Shown piece by piece: positions 56,007 through 63,942 of a stretch of 64,000 nucleotides of DNA. The translations under genes were made by a program, and so were the position numbers. Every line of letters begins with the position of its first letter. Position 1 is the first letter of the stretch. Under the pieces are notes generated by a model that saw only the letters and a list, made by a program, of their open reading frames with translations, was not told where the DNA came from and did not search any database. This DNA is from Pseudomonas sp. TH41 (GTDB lineage: Bacteria > Pseudomonadota > Gammaproteobacteria > Pseudomonadales > Pseudomonadaceae). The DNA lies in assembly GCF_016650695.1 (NCBI RefSeq), contig NZ_JAEKFH010000003.1, positions 1,942,001-2,006,000 of the forward strand, written 5' to 3'.

Positions 56007-57284
56007 TCAGAGCTCGGAGAAGCACTCTTCGATGATCGCCAGACCTTTGTCCAGTTGCTCATCCGGCGACGTCAGCGGTACCAGGACGCGCAGAACGTTG
56101 CCGTAGGTGCCGCAGGACAGCAGGATCAGGCCCTTGTCGCGCGCCTTGGCCACGACGGCGGCTACCGCTGGAGCGTTCGGTTTGTGGCTGTCGCCATCAA
56201 CGAACAGCTCGACCGCGATCATCGCGCCCAGGGCACGGACTTCACCGATCACCGGGTATTTGGCCTGGATGGCTTTGAGGCCAGTGACCAGACGCTCGCC
56301 GACTGCCTTGCAGCGATCCAGCAGGTGTTCTTCTTCGAACACTTCCATCACGGCCAGGGCCGCGGCGCAAGCAATCGGGCTACCCGCGTAGGTGCCGCCC
56401 AAGCCGCCTGGAGCAATGGCGTCCATGTATTCGGCCTTGCCGCACACACCGGCCAGCGGGAAGCCGCCAGCGATGGATTTGGCGAAGGTGGTCAGGTCGG
56501 CAGCAACGCCCATCTGTTCCATGGCGAAGAAAGTGCCAGTACGGCCAGCGCCAGTCTGTACTTCGTCAGCGATCAACAGGATGCCGTGCTGGTCGCACAG
56601 AGCACGCAGGCGCTTCATGAACTCTTTAGGCGCGACGTAGAAACCGCCTTCGCCCTGAACCGGTTCGATGATGATGGCAGCGATGTCACGCGGCTCGGCG
56701 TCGTTCTTGAAGATGCGTTCGATGCTGGCGATCGAATCGTCGATGCTCACACCGTGCAGTTCGTTCGGGTACAGCGCGCGGAACACGCCGCCTGGCATCA
56801 GGCCCATGCCGGCCGAGTAAGGCACGACTTTACCGGTCAGGCCCAGGGTCATCATGGTGCGACCGTGGTAAGCGCCGGTGAAAGCGATCACGCCGGCACG
56901 GCCAGTGGCGGCACGGGCGATTTTCACGGCGTTTTCTACCGCTTCGGAACCGGTGGTCACCAGCAGGGTTTTCTTGGCGAAATCACCTGGCACCTTGGCG
57001 TTGATTTTTTCGCACACTTCTACGTACGGTTCGTAAGCCAGTACCTGGAAGCAAGTGTGGGTCAGCTTGTTCAGCTGCTCGGTCACGGCGGCGATGATTT
57101 TCGGGTGCACGTGGCCGGTGTTCAGCACGGCAATACCGCCGGCGAAGTCGATGAACTCACGACCTTCAACGTCGGTCACGGTGGCGTTCTTCGCGGACTC
57201 GGCGAAAATCGGGTGAATCTGGCCAACACCGCGTGGTACAGCGGCTTCGCGGCGTTTCATCAGGGATGCGTTAGTCTTGCTCAT
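56007..57284 (-). CDS. gabT: 4-aminobutyrate aminotransferase
   Basis: PLP enzyme of 425 aa that transfers the amino group of GABA to 2-oxoglutarate, giving succinate semialdehyde. MSKTNASLMKRREAAVPRGV is the usual Pseudomonas start. PLP-binding segments include VTTGSEAVENAVKIARAATG, IIEPVQGEGGFYVAP and LLIADEVQTGAGRTGTFFAM; the Schiff-base Lys is in LTTFAKSIAGGFPLAGV. The ATG at 57284 has GAGGAC upstream. It follows gabD on the same strand with a 183-bp gap that contains a hairpin. Confidence 0.95.
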   Translation of the reverse strand: MSKTNASLMKRREAAVPRGVGQIHPIFAESAKNATVTDVEGREFIDFAGGIAVLNTGHVHPKIIAAVTEQLNKLTHTCFQVLAYEPYVEVCEKINAKVPGDFAKKTLLVTTGSEAVENAVKIARAATGRAGVIAFTGAYHGRTMMTLGLTGKVVPYSAGMGLMPGGVFRALYPNELHGVSIDDSIASIERIFKNDAEPRDIAAIIIEPVQGEGGFYVAPKEFMKRLRALCDQHGILLIADEVQTGAGRTGTFFAMEQMGVAADLTTFAKSIAGGFPLAGVCGKAEYMDAIAPGGLGGTYAGSPIACAAALAVMEVFEEEHLLDRCKAVGERLVTGLKAIQAKYPVIGEVRALGAMIAVELFVDGDSHKPNAPAVAAVVAKARDKGLILLSCGTYGNVLRVLVPLTSPDEQLDKGLAIIEECFSEL

Positions 57285-57411
57285 AAAGTCCTCATTCACC
57301 GCTCATCGGGCGGCGTGGTTCAAGGAAAATGCGGCGGGGAGGCAACTACGGCAGCATGCGATGATCGACTGCCACAGCTTTCCCGGCCACAGATAAAATT
57401 CCGTTTGAAGC

Positions 57412-57445
57412 ACGCAAAGGGACAGCGCTCTCGTGCCCTTTGCGT
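57412..57445 (-). other. Hairpin in the gabD-gabT intergenic region
   Basis: ACGCAAAGGG and CCCTTTGCGT form a perfect 10-bp stem with a 14-nt loop, 22 bp after the gabD stop. It lacks a T tail. It could reduce gabT read-through or protect the gabD message, giving unequal expression of the two genes. Confidence 0.5.
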
Positions 57446-57467
57446 TTGAAGCAATGCCTAGCCGGAC

Positions 57468-58910
57468 TTAGATGCCCAGGCAGAGGTATTTGATTTCCAG
57501 GTAATCTTCGATGCCGTACTTGGAGCCTTCACGGCCCAGGCCCGATGCCTTGATGCCGCCGAATGGCGCGACTTCGTTGGAGATCAGCCCGGTATTGACG
57601 CCGACCATGCCGTATTCCAGGGCTTCAGCCACACGGAACACACGACCCAGGTCGCGAGCATAGAAGTACGAGGCCAGACCAAACTCGGTGTCGTTGGACA
57701 TCGCGATTACGTCGGCTTCGTCTTTGAAACGGAACAGCGGCGCCAATGGACCGAAGGTTTCTTCCTTGGCCACGGCAGCATTGTTCGGCACGTTGGTCAG
57801 GATGGTCGGCTCGAAGAAGTTGCCTTCGATGGACTTGCCGCCGGACAGCACGGTGGCGCCTTTGGAAACGGCGTCAGCGATGTGCTCTTGCACCTTGGCT
57901 ACGGCTTTTTCGTCGATCAGCGGACCGGTGGTGGTGCCGTCTTCCAGACCGTTACCGATCTTCAGCTTGGCCACGGCCACTTTCAGCTTCTCGGCGAATG
58001 CGTCGTAGACCGAATCCTGAATGTACAGACGGTTGGCGCAGACGCAGGTCTGGCCATTGTTGCGGTACTTGGAAATGATTGCGCCTTCAACGGCCTTATC
58101 CAGGTCCGCGTCGTCGAACACGATGAACGGCGCGTTGCCGCCCAGTTCCAGGGACACTTTCTTGATGTCCTTGGCGCATTCAGCCATCAGCTGACGACCG
58201 ATTTCGGTCGAGCCGGTGAAGGACAATTTACGCACGATCGGGTTGCTGGTCAGCTCGCTGCCGATGTCGCCGGCGCTGCCGGACACCACACTGAACACAC
58301 CGGCAGGAATGCCGGCACGCTGGGCCAGTTCAGCCAAAGCGAACGCGGAGAACGGGGTTTGCGAAGCAGGCTTGAGCACCATGGTGCAACCGGCAGCCAG
58401 CGCTGGGCCAGCTTTACGGGTGATCATGGCCGCCGGGAAGTTCCACGGGGTGATTGCAGCGGTCACGCCGATTGGCTGCTTGATCACGATCAGGCGCTTG
58501 TCTGGCTGGTGGCCCGGAATCACGTCACCGTAGACGCGCTTGGCTTCTTCGGCGAACCACTCGATAAAGGAAGCGGCGTAAACGATTTCACCCTTGGCTT
58601 CGGCCAATGGCTTGCCCTGTTCCATGGTCATCAAGCGAGCCAGGTCATCCTGGTTCTCGATGATCAGTTCAAACCAGCGACGCAGCTTGTTAGCGCGGTC
58701 CTTGGCGGTCAGTGCACGCCAGGCCGGCAGCGCTTTGTCAGCAGCTTCGATCGCACGGCGGGTTTCGGCAGCGCCCATTTTCGGCACGGTACCCAGAATT
58801 TCGCCCGTTGCCGGGTTGTTGACCTTGATCGTCTGACCATTGTCCGCATCGACCCAAGCGCCATCGATGAAGGCTTGCTGGCGGAACAACTGGGTGTCTT
58901 TAAGCTGCAT
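57468..58910 (-). CDS. gabD: Succinate-semialdehyde dehydrogenase (NADP+)
   Basis: Aldehyde dehydrogenase of 480 aa that oxidises succinate semialdehyde to succinate. The N-terminus (MQLKDTQLFRQQAFIDGAWV) and PWNFPAAMITRKAGPALAAG, then FTGSTEIGRQLM, the general base Glu in VSLELGGNAPFIVFDDADLD and the nucleophile Cys in NNGQTCVCANRLYIQ are all present. The C-terminal GREGSKYGIEDYLEIKYLCL is GabD-like. The ATG at 58910 gives the family length. It forms the GABA shunt module with gabT. Confidence 0.95.
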   Translation of the reverse strand: MQLKDTQLFRQQAFIDGAWVDADNGQTIKVNNPATGEILGTVPKMGAAETRRAIEAADKALPAWRALTAKDRANKLRRWFELIIENQDDLARLMTMEQGKPLAEAKGEIVYAASFIEWFAEEAKRVYGDVIPGHQPDKRLIVIKQPIGVTAAITPWNFPAAMITRKAGPALAAGCTMVLKPASQTPFSAFALAELAQRAGIPAGVFSVVSGSAGDIGSELTSNPIVRKLSFTGSTEIGRQLMAECAKDIKKVSLELGGNAPFIVFDDADLDKAVEGAIISKYRNNGQTCVCANRLYIQDSVYDAFAEKLKVAVAKLKIGNGLEDGTTTGPLIDEKAVAKVQEHIADAVSKGATVLSGGKSIEGNFFEPTILTNVPNNAAVAKEETFGPLAPLFRFKDEADVIAMSNDTEFGLASYFYARDLGRVFRVAEALEYGMVGVNTGLISNEVAPFGGIKASGLGREGSKYGIEDYLEIKYLCLGI

Positions 58911-59258
58911 GTCGGCTTCCTTAACAGCACCGCGCACGCGCGGAGCAAATTATGATTGTAGAAAGGCGCCTGAAAAGGCTGCCGTCAGGGAAATCATTCA
59001 CCGGGCTGAAGCACATAAATAGCGCACTGATTCAACTCGTGCGGTTCAGCACCCAGACAAGAGCGTTTGAAATCTCAAACGAATCCTAGGATCAAAGGGG
59101 GTAAAGGACAATAGGCTGTTCGAAAAAAAGAACGAAAACGCCGCATTTGCCTCATTTTTCTGATCAGCGTAGCAAACGCAGGTTACGCTTTAGAAAAACA
59201 CAGACGATTCAGCAGCATGGACGCCCGCGGTGCATATGAGTATCATGGCGCCCGCATT
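58911..59258. promoter_or_regulatory. Upstream region of gabD and of tRNA-Arg
   Basis: This 348-bp gap must contain the leftward gab promoter and the rightward tRNA promoter. A 7-bp palindrome CGTTTGA-AATC-TCAAACG at 59064-59081 is a candidate regulator site. A short GTTC/GAAC hairpin-like sequence lies at about 59117-59134. The tRNA promoter -10 is probably TATCAT at 59241-59246. No gene is seen. Confidence 0.4.
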
Positions 59259-59335
59259 GCACCAGTAGCTCAGCTGGATAGAGTACTGCCCTCCGAAGGC
59301 AGGGGTCGTGGGTTCGAATCCCGCCTGGTGCACCA
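59259..59335 (+). tRNA. tRNA-Arg, anticodon CCG
   Basis: A 77-nt cloverleaf with CCA encoded. Acceptor stem GCACCAG pairs with CTGGTGC; D-loop AGCTCAGCTGGATAGAGT; anticodon stem CTGCC/GGCAG around loop CTCCGAA, which gives the anticodon CCG (codon CGG, Arg); T arm GTGGGTTCGAATCCCGC. All parts are intact. Confidence 0.96.
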
Positions 59336-59349
59336 TATAGTGGAAACGA

Positions 59350-59385
59350 GAAAGCCTCAGGCCTTATGGGCCTGGGGCTTTTTTG
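59350..59385 (+). terminator. Intrinsic terminator after tRNA-Arg
   Basis: AAGCCTCAGGCC and GGCCTGGGGCTT form a strong GC-rich stem with a short TTATG loop, followed by six T, 15 bp after the tRNA. This separates the tRNA from the bacteriocin genes. Confidence 0.9.
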
Positions 59386-59502
59386 TGGGCGTTGTTTCAG
59401 GACGCACAGCCAGCTCGGACAAATGCCGCAAAACTATTTTTTGCCCGGCGCGCTTCACGCTCTCCAGAATGCCTCCCCGAGGACTTAACCAAAGGGAACG
59501 CC

Positions 59503-60786
59503 ATGCGTTTGATAAGGAATGCCGACAAGGGCCTCGAACAAACCGAAAGCCCCAGCACTGCCGCCCAATTGGTAAGCGATGCACTGATGCGAGGTCGCCA
59601 CAACATCGAAGGACCCGCTAATTTTGGGAGCCATTCGCGCATCAGCAGCGACAGAGAAATTGTCGAAGCCGTGCGCAAGGGTGATTTGCTGTTGGTAAAG
59701 GAACGCTTTACCAGCTCAGGCGGTGGCTTCATCGCGAGATCAGCGCCAGCGCCTGAACCGGCCTACATCCCCCCAAAAGATCCATGGCCACAGACCAAGC
59801 CTCGCGACGATCAGGTCTTTGCCAAATCCTGTATCCCCGATAACTGGTGTAGCACCGACGCCGGTACCGCTCCGGAGCCGGCTTCGAACTTCGGCAAGGT
59901 AATGGTCGCGGGCGCCATGCTTTTTCCGTCGGCCAGTACCGCCGTAGCGACGGCACTCGGCGCCGATCTGGCACTAGGTCGCATGGCCGGTGGCGGCATC
60001 CTGCAACAGCGTCTCAATTGGGCAATACGCGGTGCGGGCGGGCCTGCCAGTGTTTTCATACTGGGCATGCTCCCGACCAAGATGGGCGACGGCACGCTCC
60101 ATACCGACACTCAGTTGCGCAGAATGACCCACGCGCCTACCCGTGTGCGTTTTCAGTTTCGTCGCGATGCCGAGGGCGCATTACAGGTCTACGGCATCCA
60201 CACCACCGCATCAGGCGACGACACCGTACGCACGGTGCAAGCCACGTGGAACGCCGGTAAAACCGCCTTGGAAGCCAAGCTCAATGGCATCACTATTCTG
60301 TGGACGCCCCAGCGCGGGCCACTGGGAGAAATGCCGCCGCTGATCTATCCCGACAGCAGCGGAGAACAGCTCGGCACTATCCTGGTACACCCGATCCCGG
60401 ACAACACAGACAGTCAGATCGAAGGCCTCCCCGGCGCAGACATCACCACTGACGACTGTATTCTGGTCTTCCCAGTAGATACGGGTTTGAAGTCGCTGTA
60501 TGTGGTGTTTGCTCGGCCTTTTGGCGGCGACTACAGCTACCATCCCGCTCCTAAAACACTGACGGCCTTCCCAGACGCCACACGCGCAAAACAAATGTCG
60601 AGCGTCCAAGGCGGAGGCAAAAAACGAAGTCGTTGGAAAGATCGCAAGGGCAGAATTTATGAATGGGATTATGAGAACGGCAGAATTGAACTCTACGACA
60701 AGCAAGGTAAGCATTTGGGAGAGTTCAACCCCGATACGGGAGAACGTACAAAGGGTGCTGAACCAGGGCGAACCACATCAAAGTGA
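59503..60786 (+). CDS. Short S-type pyocin with colicin-E3-like rRNase domain
   Basis: Bacteriocin-like toxin of 427 aa. Residues about 1-110 are a short, unusual N-terminus; a hydrophobic Gly/Ala-rich segment follows (about 130-190); a Pyocin_S translocation-type domain covers about 190-340 (VRFQFRRDAEGALQVYGIHT ... DDCILVFPVDTGLKSLYVVF); and a C-terminal E3-type 16S rRNA nuclease runs from YHPAPKT (about 346) through GGGKKRSRW and IYEWD to KGAEPGR. Colicin E3 active-site positions D510/H513/E517/R545 align with D389/N392/E396/R423, so the catalytic His is Asn here. No signal peptide. At 427 aa it is shorter than classical pyocins (over 600). The ATG at 59503 has AAGGGA upstream. The immunity gene follows 15 bp later. 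Confidence 0.85.
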   Translation: MRLIRNADKGLEQTESPSTAAQLVSDALMRGRHNIEGPANFGSHSRISSDREIVEAVRKGDLLLVKERFTSSGGGFIARSAPAPEPAYIPPKDPWPQTKPRDDQVFAKSCIPDNWCSTDAGTAPEPASNFGKVMVAGAMLFPSASTAVATALGADLALGRMAGGGILQQRLNWAIRGAGGPASVFILGMLPTKMGDGTLHTDTQLRRMTHAPTRVRFQFRRDAEGALQVYGIHTTASGDDTVRTVQATWNAGKTALEAKLNGITILWTPQRGPLGEMPPLIYPDSSGEQLGTILVHPIPDNTDSQIEGLPGADITTDDCILVFPVDTGLKSLYVVFARPFGGDYSYHPAPKTLTAFPDATRAKQMSSVQGGGKKRSRWKDRKGRIYEWDYENGRIELYDKQGKHLGEFNPDTGERTKGAEPGRTTSK

Positions 60787-60801
60787 TATCGGAGAGCAAT
60801 A

Positions 60802-61041
60802 ATGTTTTTAGAGATTACGGGCTTCCTGGCAGGCGACAACGAAGACGATTCGATCAAATTTGAGTTCGACGTAAGTCCTGAATTTGAGCAAGCGGTTATG
60901 GACGTATTGGGTTGGGACAGCTTAGCGGCGGAGGCTAATGGCGAGCTCCCATTAACCGGCAGGCAGGTCCAACAATTAGAAATTGCGATCCAACAGTCAT
61001 TACCGAAAGAATTGGAGCTATTCATCGGAGTACGGGCATAG
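60802..61041 (+). CDS. Probable immunity protein for the E3-type bacteriocin
   Basis: A 79-aa acidic protein (many Asp/Glu: AGDNEDDSIKFEFDVSPEFE), suited to bind the very basic nuclease end of the preceding toxin. It starts 15 bp after the toxin stop with GGAGAG upstream, the arrangement of all toxin/immunity pairs. It does not look like the classical ImmE3 sequence; it may belong to a DUF7683-type immunity group, an uncertain recollection. Its GC content is somewhat lower than the surroundings, consistent with horizontal spread. Confidence 0.75.
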   Translation: MFLEITGFLAGDNEDDSIKFEFDVSPEFEQAVMDVLGWDSLAAEANGELPLTGRQVQQLEIAIQQSLPKELELFIGVRA

Positions 61042-61134
61042 CAGGGGTTAATAGCGGAAGTTCGACGAGGTGCGCACCCTCACCAGATCGATGCGCACCA
61101 GGTAGTGCACACCACCGAACAAACAGCGACTCGT

Positions 61135-61341
61135 TCACTCTGTCGTCCAGTCAAACTCGTCGTAGTCATCGTCTTCGTCGTCCTCAATCTCTTCATCCTC
61201 AAGGACGTCTTCCTCCAGCGCTTCTTCTGCCTGCTTAGCCAGAAGAAACTCCTTACGACTCTCAGTCACAGCTCGCCGTAATTCTTCACCCTTGACCGGG
61301 CAGTTGAGCATTTGGGCGATGCGGTCGATTTTTTTCGCCAT
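61135..61341 (-). CDS. Small acidic protein, function unknown
   Basis: A 68-aa protein. The first half is helical and basic (MAKKIDRIAQMLNCPVKGEE), and the second half is an extended acidic stretch with more than fifteen Asp/Glu residues in a row-like cluster ending DWTTE. GGAGGA stands close to the ATG. A 42-aa basic frame precedes it by 20 bp on the same strand, suggesting a two-gene unit. The acidic tail resembles those of nucleic-acid or toxin mimics, which is speculation. Confidence 0.6.
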   Translation of the reverse strand: MAKKIDRIAQMLNCPVKGEELRRAVTESRKEFLLAKQAEEALEEDVLEDEEIEDDEDDDYDEFDWTTE

Positions 61342-61360
61342 GGTTCCTCCAACGCATCGG

Positions 61361-61489
61361 CTATAGGCCGATAGTGCGCGCTTTCAGGAGGCGATGCCAA
61401 ATTGCCGAGCGCTTTTCTTCTCGGCTTTTCTTCAATTCCTTGAGTCGGGCGAGGGACATCGGGCTGACCTCAGGAGGAAGTTGATCCAT
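61361..61489 (-). CDS. Possible 42-aa basic protein
   Basis: A short frame starting MDQLPPEVSPMSLARLKELK and continuing with a Lys/Arg/Glu-rich helix, 20 bp upstream of the acidic small gene. Its ribosome-binding site is weak (AGAG). Charge complementarity with the acidic protein downstream is notable. It could be a real microprotein or a chance frame. Confidence 0.4.
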   Translation of the reverse strand: MDQLPPEVSPMSLARLKELKKSREEKRSAIWHRLLKARTIGL

Positions 61490-61544
61490 TCATTCTCTGA
61501 GACGGACAGCCCCGTCGATTCGGGTTAAGACGGCTGAAAAAACC

Positions 61545-62105
61545 TCAGCGGTGATAGCGCCGCACCACGCTGCTGTTTTTCAGCACATGGCCTTTGATTT
61601 TTTCCAGTAGCTGCACGCGGGTCAGACCGGCCGGTAACGCGTCCGGAGCCAGGTCCAGGGCGTAGAGCTGGATGATGTAGTGATGCGCGCTATCGCCAGC
61701 CGGCGGGCAAGGGCCGACATAGGTCGTGGTGCCTTTAGTGTTGGTGCCCCCCACGCCTTCGAGGCCCGGTTTAGCGCCGACGCCGGGCTGGATCTGGTGG
61801 GTCGTGGCTTTGATGCCGTAATGCACCCAGTGATCGACGCCCTGACCTTTCTGGCCGTCAGGATCGTGCATCACGATGGCGTAGCTAAGGGTACCCGCCG
61901 GACCGGCGTTCCAGTTCAGCGCCGGTGATGCATTGTGTCCGCCGCAACCCGGAGCATCACTGGCGGCAGCTGACGTGAACAATCGGTCATCCGTAACACC
62001 TGGGATGTTCAGGGTGAAACGCTCCTGGGCCAGCGCGGGCAATTGCACGCAAAGGGCGACTGCAACCGCTGCCAGCCAAGGGTTCAAAGAGGTCAATCGG
62101 GTCAT
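61545..62105 (-). CDS. YbhB/YbcL-family (PEBP-like) periplasmic protein
   Basis: A 186-aa protein of the Raf-kinase-inhibitor-like (PEBP) family. An N-terminal signal peptide (MTRLTSLNPWLAAVAVALCV, cleaved after LPALAQ) is followed by the family blocks CGGHNASPALNWNAGPAGTL, SYAIVMHDPDG (metal/phosphate-site Asp), DHWVHYGI and YVGPCPPAGDSAHHYIIQLY. The function in bacteria is not established; phospholipid or small-ligand binding is assumed. The ATG at 62105 gives the signal peptide; a much longer frame upstream has no support. Confidence 0.9.
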   Translation of the reverse strand: MTRLTSLNPWLAAVAVALCVQLPALAQERFTLNIPGVTDDRLFTSAAASDAPGCGGHNASPALNWNAGPAGTLSYAIVMHDPDGQKGQGVDHWVHYGIKATTHQIQPGVGAKPGLEGVGGTNTKGTTTYVGPCPPAGDSAHHYIIQLYALDLAPDALPAGLTRVQLLEKIKGHVLKNSSVVRRYHR

Positions 62106-62244
62106 TCCGGAACACCTTTTGCGGGTGGGGCCGTGGTCGGCGTGCAAACTATAGCTGGACCGCTCGTGCCTTGGCAGAGGGATTTGGCTGAACCTCGGGA
62201 TAAGGGCCAAACTCTTAAGTGAAACGCCTGTCTGGAGAGTGACC

Positions 62245-63768
62245 ATGACACTGCACCGCGTCGCCCGTTTCGCCGATGTGCCCGAAGACCGAGGACTGGA
62301 AGTCCGGATCGCGGACACTAAAATTCTTTTGCTGCGGGTCGGCGATCAATTGCGCGCCTATCAGGGCGAATGTCCTCACGCCGGGGCACCACTGGCCGAG
62401 GGTGCGCTGTGCCATGGACGCTTGATTTGCCCGTGGCACAAAGCAGCGTACAGGATCGAGGACGGTGCACTGTGCGAACCGCCAGCGCTGGACAGCCTTC
62501 AGCGCTACCGGCTGGAGATCCGCGAGGACGAGGTATGGGTCGAGGATCAGCCCATGCACGACGCCCATGCCCCGCCGGCGGACGATGACCGGGTCTTTCT
62601 GATCATCGGTGCTGGCGCCGCAGGCACAGCCGGTGCGGCGGCGCTGCGGGAAAAAGGTTTCGGTGGCCGGATCGTCCTGATTGACCGCGAACCCGGCGCC
62701 GGGTACGACCGCACGGTCTTGAGCAAATTCGTGATTGCCGGGGAGATGCCGCTGGAAGAAATCCCGCCGCTGCGCGATGAACACTTTTACCGCGAGCAGC
62801 GGATCGAGAGAATAAACGGTGAAGTGACGAACCTGGATACCGCAACCCAGACTGTGCAGCTGGCCGATGGCCAATCGCTGAGCTACGACGCCGCATTACT
62901 CGCCACCGGTGGCACGCCCAACCCTCTCACGTTGCCCGGTGCCGATTTGCCGCAGGTCTTCCTGCTGCGCTCAAAGGCGCAGGCGCAGCAAATTCTGAAC
63001 GCGGCGAAGCCCGGCCAACGTGCCGTGATCATCGGCGACAGTTTTATTGCCCTGGAGTCCGCTTCGTCCCTGCGTCAATACGGTTTGGACGTCACCGTCC
63101 TGGCTCGCCACGCAGTACCGTTTGCAGCGCAATTCGGCGAAGCCGTCGGCAAGGCGATTCGTGCCCTGCATGAGGCCAACGGCGTGGTGTTTCATACCGA
63201 TGGCGAAGCCGCGCAGATCGAAGGAACCACCAGGGTCGAAGGGGTGCGGTTGAATAATGGCCAACGTTTAGCGGCAGATTTGGTGTTGGTCGGTATTGGC
63301 GTCAGCCCGGCTACCGACGCGTTTGCCGATTTGCCCATGGAAAAAGATCAATCACTGACCGTCGACGGCGGAATGCGTGTAACCGATGGGCTTTGGGCTG
63401 CCGGCGATATCGCCACCTTCCCCCTCAGCGGCCAGCCCCAACGCATCGAACATTGGCGCCTGGCCCAGCAACAGGCGCGGATCGCGGCGGCAAATATGCT
63501 CGGCGGCGACGAGCATTACCTCGACGTGCCGTACTTCTGGACCTGGCATTTCGGCAAAAACTACGACTACTTGGGCCACGCCGAAGCCTGGGATGAGGTC
63601 GAGTTCAAGGGCGACCCTGACCACCCACCTTTTATCGGGCTGTTCGGCAAAAACGGTGTGGTGGTGGCGGCGGTGGCCTGCGATGAAGAGCGGATGATGG
63701 CCTTGCTCGCCGAGCGTATGAAGCAGCCGCTGCCGGTGGATGAGGCGTGGCAGCTGATACGCGGTTGA
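62245..63768 (+). CDS. Rieske-type FAD-dependent oxidoreductase (AIF-like)
   Basis: A 507-aa fusion protein. Residues about 1-105 form a Rieske [2Fe-2S] domain, with cluster ligands in CPHAGAPLAEGAL and CPWHKAAY (Cys-x-His ... Cys-x2-His). Residues about 115-420 form an FAD/NAD(P)-binding disulfide-oxidoreductase-like module: FLIIGAGAAGTAGAAALREK (FAD GxGxxG), AVIIGDSFIALESASSLRQY (NAD site) and DGLWAAGDIATFPL (second FAD motif). A reductase C-terminal dimer domain follows. It resembles nitrite reductase-associated and AIF-like ferredoxin reductases; the electron acceptor is unknown. GGAGAG precedes the ATG at 62245. Confidence 0.9.
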   Translation: MTLHRVARFADVPEDRGLEVRIADTKILLLRVGDQLRAYQGECPHAGAPLAEGALCHGRLICPWHKAAYRIEDGALCEPPALDSLQRYRLEIREDEVWVEDQPMHDAHAPPADDDRVFLIIGAGAAGTAGAAALREKGFGGRIVLIDREPGAGYDRTVLSKFVIAGEMPLEEIPPLRDEHFYREQRIERINGEVTNLDTATQTVQLADGQSLSYDAALLATGGTPNPLTLPGADLPQVFLLRSKAQAQQILNAAKPGQRAVIIGDSFIALESASSLRQYGLDVTVLARHAVPFAAQFGEAVGKAIRALHEANGVVFHTDGEAAQIEGTTRVEGVRLNNGQRLAADLVLVGIGVSPATDAFADLPMEKDQSLTVDGGMRVTDGLWAAGDIATFPLSGQPQRIEHWRLAQQQARIAAANMLGGDEHYLDVPYFWTWHFGKNYDYLGHAEAWDEVEFKGDPDHPPFIGLFGKNGVVVAAVACDEERMMALLAERMKQPLPVDEAWQLIRG

Positions 63769-63795
63769 ACGCACTCTTCGACACCCCCGAATCCT

Positions 63796-63870
63796 CTGTA
63801 GGAGCTGCCGCAGGCTGCGATCTTTTGATCTTGAAAGTCAAAAGATCGCAGCCTGCGGCAGCTCCTACAG
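63796..63870. repeat. REP doublet, family B
   Basis: Facing copies of GTAGGAGCTGCCGCAGGCTG and AAAAGATCGCAGCCTGCGGC with a short loop between the convergent oxidoreductase and the gene entering at the right edge. Confidence 0.9.
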
Positions 63871-63942
63871 AGGGGCAGTCTGAGCCCAATGCATCCAGGG
63901 CATTGCGACCCGGCTAGCCGTGTAAGGCATGCTCCCGCGGTT

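Noticed and set aside
55851..57449. Open frame of 532 codons on the plus strand across gabT
   Set aside because: Antisense shadow of gabT; no domain and no plausible ribosome-binding site.
59259..61041. Genomic island integrated at tRNA-Arg
   Set aside because: The bacteriocin genes do lie next to a tRNA, but there is no integrase, no repeat of the tRNA 3' end downstream, and an intact terminator separates them. Proximity alone is not enough.
4876..63870. CRISPR array from the many short repeats
   Set aside because: The repeats are dispersed, palindromic doublets between genes, without regular spacing or unique spacers, so they are REP elements.
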